From Bacteroidales bacterium (GTDB taxonomy: Bacteria > Bacteroidota > Bacteroidia > Bacteroidales > P3): a stretch of DNA of 64,000 bases. A program made the translations under genes and the position numbers. The stretch spans positions 62,001 through 126,000 of the forward strand of contig JAFRTM010000013.1 of NCBI GenBank assembly GCA_017439185.1, given 5' to 3'. Below the pieces are notes generated by a model. The model was not told the DNA's origin, made no database searches, and was given only the letters and a program-made list of their open reading frames with translations. Position 1 is the first letter of the stretch. The number at the start of each line of letters is the position of its first letter. Shown in pieces: positions 26,780 through 36,651 of the stretch.

Positions 26780-26800
26780 GCGCCTGGACTTTCGTCGTCG

Positions 26801-27364
26801 TTAGACCGTCATTATCTCTTTTTCTTTCTCCGTAAAGATTTTGTCGCATTCGGCTACGAACTTGTCGGTGATCTCCTGCAACTCTTTCTCCACCTGCTTC
26901 ACCTCGTCTTCGGGTACCGACTTGTCTTTCAGCTTCTTTACTTTGTCGAGCACGTTGCGGCGAGCGTTGCGGATGTTCACCTTGCCGTTCTCCACCTCGC
27001 TCTTGGCCACCTTCGTGAGCTCCTTGCGGCGCTCCTCGGTCATAGGAGGTACCACTATTCTCAGGATGTCTCCTTCGTGACGGGGAGTGAATCCGAGGTT
27101 GGCGTCAAGGATAGCCTTGTTGATTGCGCCGATGATGGTCTTCTCCCACGGCTGGATGATGATGTTGCGCGGGTCGGGAGTGTTGATGTTCGCCACCTGG
27201 CTGATTTCGGTCATCGTGCCGTAGTAGTCGATTTTCACTCCGTCGAGCATTGCCGGATTGGCTTTGCTGGCCCTGATTTTGCCCAACTCCTTGTTCAGGA
27301 AGTTGATTGCGCCCTGCATACTTGTGCGTGCCTCGTCAAGGCAGGCTTTCGATAATTCGTTCAT
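26801..27364 (-). CDS. frr: Ribosome recycling factor
   Basis: This 187-residue protein has normal length and the family pattern: KELGKIRASKANPAMLDGVKIDYYG is recognisable at residues about 26-50, with ANINTPDPRNIIIQPW, and ERRKELTKVAKSEVENGKV in the C-terminal helix. RRF splits the post-termination ribosome with EF-G. It follows pyrH by 48 bases on the minus strand, the common bacterial order. Confidence 0.97.
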   Translation of the reverse strand: MNELSKACLDEARTSMQGAINFLNKELGKIRASKANPAMLDGVKIDYYGTMTEISQVANINTPDPRNIIIQPWEKTIIGAINKAILDANLGFTPRHEGDILRIVVPPMTEERRKELTKVAKSEVENGKVNIRNARRNVLDKVKKLKDKSVPEDEVKQVEKELQEITDKFVAECDKIFTEKEKEIMTV

Positions 27365-27412
27365 AGTATTTTTATTTTTTATTTCCTTTATTCTGTGATA
27401 GTTGGAACTCCA

Positions 27413-28123
27413 TTATTTCGCCGCCACCTCGGTACCGATTTCCTCGCCGCTCACCACTTTGAGCAAGTTGCCGCGCTTGTTCATGTCGAACACATAGATG
27501 GGCAGGTTGTTCTCCTGGCATAGTGCAAAGGCGGTAAGGTCCATAACCTTCAGGCGGTCAGCCATGGCTTGCGCATACGTGATGTGGATATACTTTTTCG
27601 CCGTTGGGTCTTTCTCGGGGTCGGCAGTATAAATGCCATCGACTCGCGTCCCTTTCAATATTGCATCTGCCTGGATTTCAACGGCTCGCAACGACGAAGC
27701 CGTATCGGTCGTAAAGAACGGATTGCCGCTGCCACCGCCTATAATGACCACCTTTCCATCCTCGAGGGCTTCCACAGCTCTCCTTCGCGACATGGCACGG
27801 CAGATCGGCTCAATGGTCAGTCCCGAGAGCAACTCGGTCTTAACTCCTTGTTTTTCGAGCTCTCCCTGCAGGGCAAGACTGTTTATCAGCGTGGCAAGCA
27901 TTCCCATATAGTCCCCTTGCACTCGGTCCATGCCTTTCGCCGAACCGCTCATCCCTCTATATATATTGCCGCCACCGATGACTATAGCCACCTGCACCCC
28001 GGCTTCCACCACCGTCTTCACATCTCTGCAATATTGCTCCAACATCTCGGGCGAGATACCGTACGACTGCCCTCCCATTAGCGACTCTCCGCTCAATTTC
28101 AACAATATACGTTTGTATTTCAT
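27413..28123 (-). CDS. pyrH: Uridylate kinase
   Basis: This 236-residue amino-acid-kinase-fold enzyme phosphorylates UMP to UDP. Visible motifs: KYKRILLKLSGESL at the N-terminus, VIGGGNIYRG, GMDRVQGDYMGMLATLINSLAL, GGGSGNPFFTTDTASSLRA and DGIYTADPEKDPTAKKY. It heads the pyrH-frr-birA unit and is read from a promoter that lies inside a dispersed repeat module (28194-28259). Confidence 0.97.
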   Translation of the reverse strand: MKYKRILLKLSGESLMGGQSYGISPEMLEQYCRDVKTVVEAGVQVAIVIGGGNIYRGMSGSAKGMDRVQGDYMGMLATLINSLALQGELEKQGVKTELLSGLTIEPICRAMSRRRAVEALEDGKVVIIGGGSGNPFFTTDTASSLRAVEIQADAILKGTRVDGIYTADPEKDPTAKKYIHITYAQAMADRLKVMDLTAFALCQENNLPIYVFDMNKRGNLLKVVSGEEIGTEVAAK

Positions 28124-28193
28124 ACCTTAATTTTATAATAACAGTTTAATAATCAAACTCTTTCCCTCCATTGGGAATACACAATACAAATGT

Positions 28194-28225
28194 CAAAGGT
28201 ACAAAAAACTTTTTATTCCACCAAA
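28194..28225 (-). promoter_or_regulatory. pyrH operon promoter
   Basis: On the minus strand: TTTG (28225-28222), 20 bases, TACCTTTG (28201-28194), 71 bases before pyrH. Both boxes are perfect matches to the Bacteroidota consensus. Confidence 0.82.
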
Positions 28226-28421
28226 AACTTTTTTTCAACACCCCATCTCCTCCCACCCCAAAACCGCCCACCGCCCTCCAAAAAACTGACCACCGCCCAC
28301 TGGCCACTGACCACTAAATTTACCTTAGACTTACCATAGAGTTGATACCTACTTGTGTCCTAGTTGTCAGCTAGTTAGCGTTAACCCAAAATCTCCCCTC
28401 CCGCAACTTTTTATCAAAAAA
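28194..28421 (-). repeat. Composite repeat B-V-A, copy on minus strand
   Basis: Read on the minus strand it runs B (28421-28316), a short GTCAGTGGCC/AGTGGGCGGTGGTC-like run (about 28315-28262), then promoter module A (28259-28194). The same three parts in the same order lie at 44808-45037 on the plus strand, ahead of purD. Confidence 0.8.
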
Positions 28422-28524
28422 TGTGCACTTGCAATAAATCACGAATAATCAGTGAATTATCCCTATTTTTAACATTTCAGCCTTTGCCGCGGTCCCAAGT
28501 CCCATTTCATCACAATACAACCGT

Positions 28525-28567
28525 CACAAAACAGAGCGGCGACTGCCTTCGGGCAGCCGCCACTCTC
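28525..28567 (-). terminator. Terminator of the giant T9SS protein gene
   Basis: On the minus strand AGAGTGGCGGCTGCC pairs with GGCAGTCGCCGCTCT around a CGAA-type loop (one mismatch), followed by GTTTTGT. It lies about 40 bases after the stop codon. Confidence 0.85.
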
Positions 28568-28607
28568 TAAGTCCTCAGGTCAGCCAAAGCCAACCCGTTT
28601 CGAAGTC

Positions 28608-31600
28608 TTACTTCACTATAAGTTTGCGTACCGTGGTGAAACGTTCGCCGCTTATGCGTACGAAGTAGCTTCCCTGGGCAAGCGAGCTCACGTTCAGCTG
28701 TACTGTACCGTCAGTCATCGTGTCGCTCATCAGCGTACGGCCGCTCAGGTCTATCACGCTCACCTGAGCCTTGCCGCTCATGCCTTCTACGTTCACCGTC
28801 ACCCTGTCGCTTGCCGGGTTAGGATAGATGTTCACGCTGTAGTTGGCGTCTATGGCATCGATTCCTTCGCCCTCGAGCGTCCTGAAGCCTATGGTGTCGC
28901 TCCACTCGCTGGCTGCGCTGTTGTCGCAGAGTGCCCTTACGCGTACAATATATATTGTCGAGGCGGTGAGGCCCTGTGCGTTATAGCTGTTAGTGCTTAC
29001 CGTAGCGGCAACGGTGCCGTTGAGTTCCACCTCATACTGAGCGGCGCTTCCGTTCCAGGTGATAGTTGCCGAGTTGGCTGTCACGTTGGAAACTGCCAGG
29101 TTGGTCGGCATGTCGCAGCTGTCGTTTACAACAGGCTCGTCGAGTGTCCTGAATCCAATGGTGTCGCTCCACTCGCTGGTGAGGCTGTTGTCGCAGAGTG
29201 CCCTCACCTTCACTACATATACCGTCGAGGCGTCGAGGCCCTGAGCGTTATAGTTGTTGGTGTTTACGGTAGCGGCAACGGTGCCGTTGAGCTCCACCTC
29301 ATACTGAGCAGCGCTTCCGTTCCAGCTGATGGCTGCCGAGTGGGCAGTTACGTTGGCAACGGCCAGGTTGGTCGGGGCGTCGCAGCTGTCAACCACCACA
29401 GGCTCGTCGAGCGTCCTGAATCCAACAGTGTCGCTCCAGTCGCTGGTGGTGTTCTCGTCGCAGTGCGTACGGATCTTCACCGTGTAGGCAGTCGAAGGTG
29501 TGAGGTTCTCCAATGCGTAAGGAGTCGTTGCGTTGACAACAGGAGTCTCCACGCCGGTAGCCGTGTTTGTCACAACCAACTCGTAGTACGGATACTGTGC
29601 CACCGCGTCTCTCGTTCCGCTGGCGTGCAGCTGGCTGCCGGTCATGCTGATTGATACTGATCCTGTCAGAGTAACTCCCATATTGACTGTTGTGTCGCCA
29701 TATCCCGAGATGCTGATCGTTGCAATCTCTATAGTGAGGTTGCCGCCCACAGGCAGGGCAGTGGGCTGAACAAAGGTTACCGAACCGGTGAAGTCGATAT
29801 TTATGGCGTTCATAGCACGTACCGTTTCGTTGATGGTGGCCGGTGCTATAGTCATGCCGGTGCTGCCGACCGTGCCGGTGGTGGCAAAATGGAACGTTAC
29901 AGGCTCGTCAACGCCTATCATCTCCATCTGGAACGAGCCGCTGATGTTCATCTGGTCGCCGCCGGCGGGCTCTATCGACACGGGTATCAGCGAGTTCGCT
30001 ACCGAAATAGTTGTGTCTATATCGTTAAAGTCGGCTCCCATATACTGCAGCAGTGTGTGCATCATAGCGTTGGGCGTTACGGTTGTGTGCACCGAGTCTC
30101 CTTCTGCCATATACAGGTTCCAGTCGCCGTCGAAAGTCTCAGGCACCGTGATGCCGTCCCAGCTGATAGTGGCCGAAGTGGTAGTCACGTCGGCAACCGC
30201 CAGGTTGGTAGGCACGTCGCATGTGAGCGGCTGCGGAGCTGCGGGGGTGGTGAAGTTCACAACCGAAGTCCACTCGCTGGTGAGGCTGTCAGCACAGAGT
30301 GCTCTCACTCTAACCGCATAGTCCGTCTCTGGAGTCAAGCCACCTGCAAAGAAGGTGGTGTCATTCAGGGTAGAGGCACCACCGTTGATCTCCACCTCAT
30401 ACTGGGCTGCATCGCCCTCCCAGGAGATATAAGCCGATGAGTCGGTCACGTTGGCAACCGCCAGGTTGGTAGGCACGTCGCAAGTAGCCGGCTGTACCGA
30501 ACCACCGCAGTTAGCCGTGAAGCGGATGTCTGCAACAGTAGTAGAGGTGCCATAGTATGTTGCAGAAGGACTCAATGGATCAATATTGCTTCCATCCTGA
30601 TAGTAATAGTATCCACTGCCACTATGGGCTTTGAAGCTTCTGTAAGTGTATGTGCCAGTATTGTCGTCGATAGCAACCACAATGTCTTTTCCGCTCTCGT
30701 GGATAAATGGTGTGTCAAATACTATCTCGCTCCATCCGGCGGCAGCATTCCACTCATAGTTCTCAGCAACAAGCGTGAAATCGTTAATGTCGATGGCACC
30801 ACCGCTAAGCGATGCATTCTCTACATTGGCAAGATAAACATCGACCGTACGGGTAGTAGCCGTGCTTGCGTTATTATAAGATATTCCGCTAATTGTATCG
30901 ATGTCTCCGACTTCACTGGCTGTATATATAGCCTGCGTGTATGAATAGTTGTAGTTGGTGTTGGATGGGATGTAGGCACTTGTCGTGCTTCCGTCGGCAA
31001 CCTCGCCGCAAACTTTCGACGAGGCGGTGAGAGCCACAAAGTTAGCGGTATCCGTACCGCAGATGTTGGTCACGCGGAAGTTGTAGGTCACTCCTTCACT
31101 AAGGCTGTCCAAGGTGAACGTGCTGTCGGATACTGCAATGGTGGTCCAATCTGTGGAGTCTGCTTCCTTGTAGCTTACCATTACTGCTGTCGAAGGATAG
31201 CCTTCGCTGCCGTCGATTGCCCATCCGATGGTTATCGAGTTGAGGGTTGCCTCGGTCAGGCTCAGTCCGGTCACCTGTGCGCAAGCCACCTCTGTGGTGA
31301 ACGATCCGAGGGCGAGCCAGTTGGTCCTCTCGGCTCCGCACACCGTGCGTACCCACACATAGTATTCGGTCTCGGCATCGAGATTCATCAGTGTTGCAGC
31401 CGTGTCTGACACTACAAACATCGTGTCGCGGCTTTCCACGTCGTTGGTGGTGCCGTAGGCTACCTCATATTCTGTTGCCTCGGCTGCTGCCAACCATGTC
31501 AACCCTGCTTCGTGGGGAGTAATACCGGCGATGCTTCCGCTGACAGGTTTCTTACAGTCAGATGGGATGGTTATTGAAATATCGTCAAGATAGAGATTGA

Positions 31601-34600
31601 CCTTGGTACTTGCATCAGCACCTTCTGCCCAAATGGAAAGTTGATAATATGCAGCATTGGCGGAATTGGGAAGGATTAATTCGGCCTCTGTCCAACCAGC
31701 GGTGGCGGCGGTGAGAGACCATTCGCTTATCTCAACCCATGCTCCAGTTGAAGAAGTGCGATAGTAAAGGTTTGCGGTGGCTATGTCACCAGAATTGTTC
31801 GCAACATTCTTGTAATAGAAATTCAACTGAACGTTGTTTGCAATCGTTGAACAATCAACAACGGGGAATATCAAACGAGAGTTCTCCTCCCAATAGTCTG
31901 CAAAATATACACCGTTTCCAGAGTTGCCATTAGCGGTGAAATCCCACTTTGAACGTGAGGCATTCGAAGCAACCTGCTCCCAGCATTCAGGCAGTCCGGA
32001 ACTGATACCCTCGAAATTCTCGCTATAAGGAACAGTCTCAAATCCACAAAGAGTACTGAACGTTCCGCTCACAGCCTCGCTGGTGTCGGGATCGCAGAAA
32101 GCACGCACCGAAACGGCATACTCGGTATTGGCCGCAAGTCCGCTGATCGTATATGGATTATCAGTAGTCTGGATCCACTCGCCGTCGTCAACCTTCACAA
32201 CCCACTTCGAGGCGCTTCCATTCTCTATCCACGAAAGTGTCAGGCTATTATCTGTTGCATCAGCCGTCAGATTTGTCGGATGTACACAAGCGGGTGCTTC
32301 TCCAATGGTAATATCATCAAGATAAGCATAAACCCTTGGATAAGTATTCTCTCCCGTGGCCAGGAATGAAACCTGGTAATAAGGAGCATTAGCCGAGCTC
32401 GGCAATATCACACTCACATTAGTCCAGTCTCCGTTAGCAGCTGCAAAAGAAGATTCGTCAATGGCTATCCATTCGCCTGTCGATGATGTTCTGTAGTAGA
32501 GAGCAAGATGGGCAAAATAGCCATTGCTGATGGCTGGGTTCTTGAAGTAGAAACTCAGCTGACCATTTGCGGTAAGTGATGAACAATCAACAACAGGAAG
32601 TATGAGTCTTGAATTGTATCCAGACCAGTCACTAAAGACTAATCCATTGCCACTATTTCCTTCATCACTGAAATCCCACTTCGATGATGTTGGGTATTGG
32701 GCCTGTTGCTCCCAGCAGTCTGGCAGCCCAGTGCTGATACCTTCGAAGTCCTCGCTATAAGGAATGGTCTCAAATCCGCAGAGAGTGCTGAATGTGCCAC
32801 TAACAGCGTCGCTGGTGTCGGGATCGCAGAAAGCGCGCACCGAAACGGCATACTCGGTATTAGCCGTAAGTCCGGTAATAGTATAAGGATTATCAGTAGT
32901 CTGAGTCCATGCACCGTCGCCAGCCTTCACAACCCATTTTGTAGCCGTTCCTGCTTCAGTCCAAGAAATGGTCAGGCTATTATCATTGGCTTCATCAAGG
33001 GTAAGGCCTGTAGGCTTGGCACATGTCGGCGGCTCGGATACAACGATGTTATCCAGGCGACAATAATCGCTCGAGCCATAGAAACGGAATGCAATATATT
33101 TGGACGACGAGCTGGCAATTGCTGATTCATTGCTGAGATTAATCTCGTAGTTTGTCCACGCTCCTCCATTTGCAGTTCCAACAAGGCTGAAAACACTGGT
33201 GAAGGTCGCTGGATCACTCGGATTGTCTATAACTCCCACATACAAGGTATCAGAAGTGTAGCTTGAAAGCCATGCGTCAAAGCTGAGATAAAGTGTGTTG
33301 GCGTTGCGGTCGAGCGTTGGCGTTGCAACCATGCTTACATGTGCTGAAGAATTACCAAATAGAGTCAAATAGTTGCCGTCCGTCGCATAGTAAGTACTGT
33401 TCTCTACTTTCGGATAAGTCCCGCTGGCAACAACTGTCGTCCAGCAATTTGGTGCTGCTTCTGTCGTATGGTCGGTAAAGCCTTCGTTGTATGGCGTAGC
33501 CTGTGTCGCACAGCTTGTCCTGTAGGTGCCGCTGACAGCCGCGCTGGTGTCGCCGGCTCCGCACAAAGCGCGCACCTCAATGTCGTAAGCCGTGTTTGCT
33601 GTCAGTCCTGTAAGTGTGTAGGGGTTGGTTACGGTCTGATATGCTCCGTCGTCAACTTTCATCAGCCACTGGCTTGCGCTTCCGCTCTCTACCCAAGAGA
33701 GCTCCAGGCTGGTCTCTGTGGGAGTTGCCTCCAAAGTGGTAGGGGCAGGGCATGATATAAGTGTGGTGAACGACGATGACACCGAATAACTGAAATCTCC
33801 ACCACCGCAGTTGGAGCGAAGCTGGAGGTTATAATCGGTTTCAGGTGTCAAGCCTGTGAGAGTATAAGGGTTCGTTGTCACGTCAATCCACTCGCCGTCG
33901 TTGAGTTTCAGCTGCCAAGCGGTAGCGCTTCCCTCTTCTGTCCAAGCAACCGAAGCAGTACGAGTGTCGGGGGTGATAGTTCCCATAGTGGGCGATACGC
34001 AGCTGACCGGCACGATAAATCCGGTCTTAGGCATGAAGTTTTGGATAGAGGGTGTGATGTTTGCCCATGATGAGCCGTTGGAACCTTGCACCGAAGCCCC
34101 GGTTCTTGTTATTCCGGCAAAGTATGCTCGATTGTATGCACCTTCTGTGGTAACGCTTACCTCAATACAGAGATTGCCGCTTGTGTAAGTATAAGGTGTG
34201 GCAAAGTTGATGGTCAACTCCGATACTCTGCCATCTAATACTCCGGTATATACCGTCGAAAATGACGATGCATCGGCCCACGATGCTGAGGCAAATGCCT
34301 CCGCAGCCACTGTTCCGATTTTTACCTCAAATACGACATCGTCACTCCAACTTCCTCCGGCAGGTGTTGAAAGGTAATAAGTAATACCCTGAATCTCTTT
34401 GCCCGCGATATCAGTGAGCATCGAAGCTGGGTAGATAGTCTGACAGCGCAAGAAATCATCTACATAGTAACCGTAGATGGGCACATACTGGTTTGTCTCA
34501 GTGCCATTAGCCACGATGACTGTGGCGGTAGGCGTTACACTGCTGCCACCAGTGTTGCCTGTCACGATGTCTGCTCCGACAGTAGCCTCGTAGTAGCAAC

Positions 34601-35084
34601 TGTTCCATGTGGCGCGATAGTCGTCGCCCTCTTGGGTCATCGTGTATTCGGCCCAAGCATAGTGTACTCCGTCGGTCAGCTTGATGCGCAAGCCGAGATA
34701 GTGGGTACCTAGGGCAATGGTGCCGTAGGTGTCGAACGAGGCGTCGCCGTAGCCGGCAAACAGCGAAGAACTCGCCGAGCCGACCGTCACTCCGCTTTCA
34801 AGCACTCCCACATAGTCCCACACATTCTCGTCGGCTATAATGTTCGTGCCGCCGTCTTCCCAGTTGTAGGCAAAATATCCGTTGTAAACAGTTGGGGACC
34901 CGGTAAAGTCCATGATGCGGATCTCCAGCACTCCGTCATTGTCGAAGTCAAGCCCATAGGCGTCTGAAGTGGTGGAACCGGCGATGGTGATTTCGCCAGT
35001 CCGGATAGCCCCTTGGGTGACTTGTGCGTTTGCCCCCGCAATGCCTAGCAACGCGGCAAGCATGAATAACATTAACTTTTTCAT
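28608..35084 (-). CDS. Giant T9SS-exported adhesin-like protein, FN3 and cleaved-adhesin domains
   Basis: This 2158-residue protein has a signal peptide ending GANAQ. Residues about 21-175 match the N-terminal domain of the upstream neighbour gene almost throughout. The middle alternates fibronectin type III domains (recurring S-x-T-I-S-W and LTANTEYAVSVRA patterns) with three cleaved-adhesin/MAM-like lectin folds at about 548-690, 791-928 and 1033-1171, and two related beta domains at about 185-355 and 1360-1520. One FN3 domain is split by a roughly 190-residue insert (1643-1831). The C-terminus (about 2080-2158) is a T9SS sorting domain: VNIYPNPASDRV, VSVIDLSGRTLM, LAQGSYFVRI and RKLIVK. 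It should be displayed on or released from the cell surface and bind glycans or host protein; no protease domain is visible. It follows the neighbour gene by 27 bases. Confidence 0.9.
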   Translation of the reverse strand: MKKLMLFMLAALLGIAGANAQVTQGAIRTGEITIAGSTTSDAYGLDFDNDGVLEIRIMDFTGSPTVYNGYFAYNWEDGGTNIIADENVWDYVGVLESGVTVGSASSSLFAGYGDASFDTYGTIALGTHYLGLRIKLTDGVHYAWAEYTMTQEGDDYRATWNSCYYEATVGADIVTGNTGGSSVTPTATVIVANGTETNQYVPIYGYYVDDFLRCQTIYPASMLTDIAGKEIQGITYYLSTPAGGSWSDDVVFEVKIGTVAAEAFASASWADASSFSTVYTGVLDGRVSELTINFATPYTYTSGNLCIEVSVTTEGAYNRAYFAGITRTGASVQGSNGSSWANITPSIQNFMPKTGFIVPVSCVSPTMGTITPDTRTASVAWTEEGSATAWQLKLNDGEWIDVTTNPYTLTGLTPETDYNLQLRSNCGGGDFSYSVSSSFTTLISCPAPTTLEATPTETSLELSWVESGSASQWLMKVDDGAYQTVTNPYTLTGLTANTAYDIEVRALCGAGDTSAAVSGTYRTSCATQATPYNEGFTDHTTEAAPNCWTTVVASGTYPKVENSTYYATDGNYLTLFGNSSAHVSMVATPTLDRNANTLYLSFDAWLSSYTSDTLYVGVIDNPSDPATFTSVFSLVGTANGGAWTNYEINLSNESAIASSSSKYIAFRFYGSSDYCRLDNIVVSEPPTCAKPTGLTLDEANDNSLTISWTEAGTATKWVVKAGDGAWTQTTDNPYTITGLTANTEYAVSVRAFCDPDTSDAVSGTFSTLCGFETIPYSEDFEGISTGLPDCWEQQAQYPTSSKWDFSDEGNSGNGLVFSDWSGYNSRLILPVVDCSSLTANGQLSFYFKNPAISNGYFAHLALYYRTSSTGEWIAIDESSFAAANGDWTNVSVILPSSANAPYYQVSFLATGENTYPRVYAYLDDITIGEAPACVHPTNLTADATDNSLTLSWIENGSASKWVVKVDDGEWIQTTDNPYTISGLAANTEYAVSVRAFCDPDTSEAVSGTFSTLCGFETVPYSENFEGISSGLPECWEQVASNASRSKWDFTANGNSGNGVYFADYWEENSRLIFPVVDCSTIANNVQLNFYYKNVANNSGDIATANLYYRTSSTGAWVEISEWSLTAATAGWTEAELILPNSANAAYYQLSIWAEGADASTKVNLYLDDISITIPSDCKKPVSGSIAGITPHEAGLTWLAAAEATEYEVAYGTTNDVESRDTMFVVSDTAATLMNLDAETEYYVWVRTVCGAERTNWLALGSFTTEVACAQVTGLSLTEATLNSITIGWAIDGSEGYPSTAVMVSYKEADSTDWTTIAVSDSTFTLDSLSEGVTYNFRVTNICGTDTANFVALTASSKVCGEVADGSTTSAYIPSNTNYNYSYTQAIYTASEVGDIDTISGISYNNASTATTRTVDVYLANVENASLSGGAIDINDFTLVAENYEWNAAAGWSEIVFDTPFIHESGKDIVVAIDDNTGTYTYRSFKAHSGSGYYYYQDGSNIDPLSPSATYYGTSTTVADIRFTANCGGSVQPATCDVPTNLAVANVTDSSAYISWEGDAAQYEVEINGGASTLNDTTFFAGGLTPETDYAVRVRALCADSLTSEWTSVVNFTTPAAPQPLTCDVPTNLAVADVTTTSATISWDGITVPETFDGDWNLYMAEGDSVHTTVTPNAMMHTLLQYMGADFNDIDTTISVANSLIPVSIEPAGGDQMNISGSFQMEMIGVDEPVTFHFATTGTVGSTGMTIAPATINETVRAMNAINIDFTGSVTFVQPTALPVGGNLTIEIATISISGYGDTTVNMGVTLTGSVSISMTGSQLHASGTRDAVAQYPYYELVVTNTATGVETPVVNATTPYALENLTPSTAYTVKIRTHCDENTTSDWSDTVGFRTLDEPVVVDSCDAPTNLAVANVTAHSAAISWNGSAAQYEVELNGTVAATVNTNNYNAQGLDASTVYVVKVRALCDNSLTSEWSDTIGFRTLDEPVVNDSCDMPTNLAVSNVTANSATITWNGSAAQYEVELNGTVAATVSTNSYNAQGLTASTIYIVRVRALCDNSAASEWSDTIGFRTLEGEGIDAIDANYSVNIYPNPASDRVTVNVEGMSGKAQVSVIDLSGRTLMSDTMTDGTVQLNVSSLAQGSYFVRISGERFTTVRKLIVK

Positions 35085-35111
35085 TTCTGTATGTTTTTGT
35101 TTACTTTATTT

Positions 35112-35912
35112 TTACTTCACTATAAGTTTCCTCACCACTGACACCTTCTCTCCGTCAATCCTTACAAAGTAGGCTCCCTTTGCAAGCGACTCCACATTCA
35201 GCTTGGCACTTCCTTCCTCGAGGGTTGTGCTCATCACCTTGTGGCCGCTCACGTCCATGATGCTTACCGTCGCCCCTTCGGCGTTGTCCATATTCACCGA
35301 AACCCAGTCGGTCGCCGGGTTGGGGTAAATGGCAATCTTCGTGGTTCCTTCGGCAGCTCCTATACCCTGTGTCGAGCCCTCGTCACCGGTGACGATTCCG
35401 GCTCCCACCGTGGCGTTGTAGTAGCAGTTAGTGAACGTGGCGCGGTAGTCGCCCCCTTCCTGAGCCATGGTATATTTGGCATAGCCATAGTGCACTCCGT
35501 CGGCCAGCTTTATGCGGAATCCGAGGTAGTGGGTGCCCAAGGCGATGGTGCCGTAGCTGTCGAATGCGGCATCGCCGTAGCCGGCAAACAGCGAAGCACT
35601 CGCTGCGCCGATTGTCACTCCTCCTTCAAGCACACCCACATAGTCCCACACATTCTCGTCTGCCAGAATATTCGTGCCGCCGTCTTCCCAGTTGTATGAG
35701 AAATATCCGTTATACACAGATGGGTCTCCCGAGAAGTCGCTGATGCGTATCTCCAGCACCCCGTCGTTGTTGAAGTCAAGGCCATAGACGTCAGTCCACG
35801 GTGTGCCGGAAATGGTGATGTTCCCGTTTCCGATGCGACCCTGTGTAACCTGTGCGTTCACCGCCGCCAAGCCGACCGCCACGGCAAACAAAAATAATAG
35901 CATTCTTTTCAT
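35112..35912 (-). CDS. Short T9SS-exported protein, paralog of the giant protein's ends
   Basis: This 266-residue protein has a signal peptide ending VNAQ, one domain (about 22-178: VYGLDFNNDGVLEIRISDF, YNGYFSYNWEDGGTNILAD, NVWDYVGVLEGGVTIG) and a T9SS sorting domain at the end (IAIYPNPATDWV, VSIMDVSGHKVM, KGAYFVRIDGE, RKLIVK). Head and tail are close copies of the head and tail of the downstream 2158-residue protein. The function of the shared domain is unknown to me; the DFNNDGVLEIRI part resembles a calcium-binding DxNxDG-type loop. The gene has its own promoter and is first in the two-gene unit. Confidence 0.88.
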   Translation of the reverse strand: MKRMLLFLFAVAVGLAAVNAQVTQGRIGNGNITISGTPWTDVYGLDFNNDGVLEIRISDFSGDPSVYNGYFSYNWEDGGTNILADENVWDYVGVLEGGVTIGAASASLFAGYGDAAFDSYGTIALGTHYLGFRIKLADGVHYGYAKYTMAQEGGDYRATFTNCYYNATVGAGIVTGDEGSTQGIGAAEGTTKIAIYPNPATDWVSVNMDNAEGATVSIMDVSGHKVMSTTLEEGSAKLNVESLAKGAYFVRIDGEKVSVVRKLIVK

Positions 35913-35998
35913 AATCTTAATAATTTTATTGTACTAATAATATATAATCCATTGTTACACTAGCACTTCCACCCCAAAGGGGTGAGGAATAAATAGTG

Positions 35999-36030
35999 CA
36001 AAAATACAAACTTTTTTTATTTCCACCAAT
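35999..36030 (-). promoter_or_regulatory. Promoter of the T9SS cargo gene pair
   Basis: On the minus strand: ATTG (36030-36027), 20 bases, TATTTTTG (36006-35999), about 86 bases before the 35912 start. The surrounding AT-rich sequence is a degenerate form of repeat module A. Confidence 0.7.
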
Positions 36031-36160
36031 TTTTTTTCAAAAATTCACACTCCAAACAAAGAGCCACTGCATTGCCACACGTTTTTCGGAGCATAAACCA
36101 TAAATGCAATAACCATTGAGTTCTAGTCTGTAGTCATTCATCTATAACTTTGCAACACGG

Positions 36161-36260
36161 CCTCTCAATTATAAGTACGAATAAGGGTGTTTTTAAATCG
36201 CTTTTTTGAGTCAAAATGGAGGGTTTTTAAGAAAGTTTAACTTTTTTATTAGTGGTCAGT
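36161..36260 (-). repeat. Dispersed repeat D, copy 1
   Basis: On the minus strand it has CACTAATAAA, then AAAAAGCGATTTAAAAACAC and TCGTACTTATA followed by TGAG. The same order and spacing recur at 61204-61293 on the plus strand. Confidence 0.72.
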
Positions 36261-36343
36261 GGCTAGTAGTCGGTGGCCAGTATTTTGCTCTAGTTTTGCA
36301 CACACATTGCAGGCACATTTTGCTTTGCAAGATGTGTGGCGTA

Positions 36344-36446
36344 GTTTTGCTTCGCAAGACCCATTCTTTACTCGACATAATAATAAATTTTTCTGTACTC
36401 GTCTTGGAATGGGGTCGGCAATGAAAGTAAACTCTCATTGCTCTCA
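36344..36446 (+). repeat. Dispersed intergenic repeat C, copy 2
   Basis: Matches 5464-5565 over about 100 bases with scattered substitutions: TTTTGCTTCGCAAGACCCAT, CTCGACATAA, TTCTGTACTCG, TCGGCAATG and CTCATTGCTCTC. Confidence 0.75.
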
Positions 36447-36651
36447 CATAGCACACACATAGTAGGCATATTCTACTTTTGTCTTACTGAGGAGTACCTT
36501 TAGCCTACTAGGGCTTGGTTGTGATTTTGGCATCCTTAAGACAAAAAATGACAACGAAAGGGGGCTGTCCTAAACCTAAATAAAACCTAAATCAAATATA
36601 AATAGACTATAAATGAACCATGGCTTTGATACCTCTTTGAGGTGGCGATAA

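Larger units (their letters stand above)
28124..28607. other. Intergenic stretch: composite repeat and terminator
   Basis: No gene is supported. In order it holds the pyrH promoter inside module A, a GTCAGTGGCC-like repeat run, repeat B in reverse, about 100 AT-rich bases, and the terminator of the giant T9SS protein gene. Confidence 0.65.
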
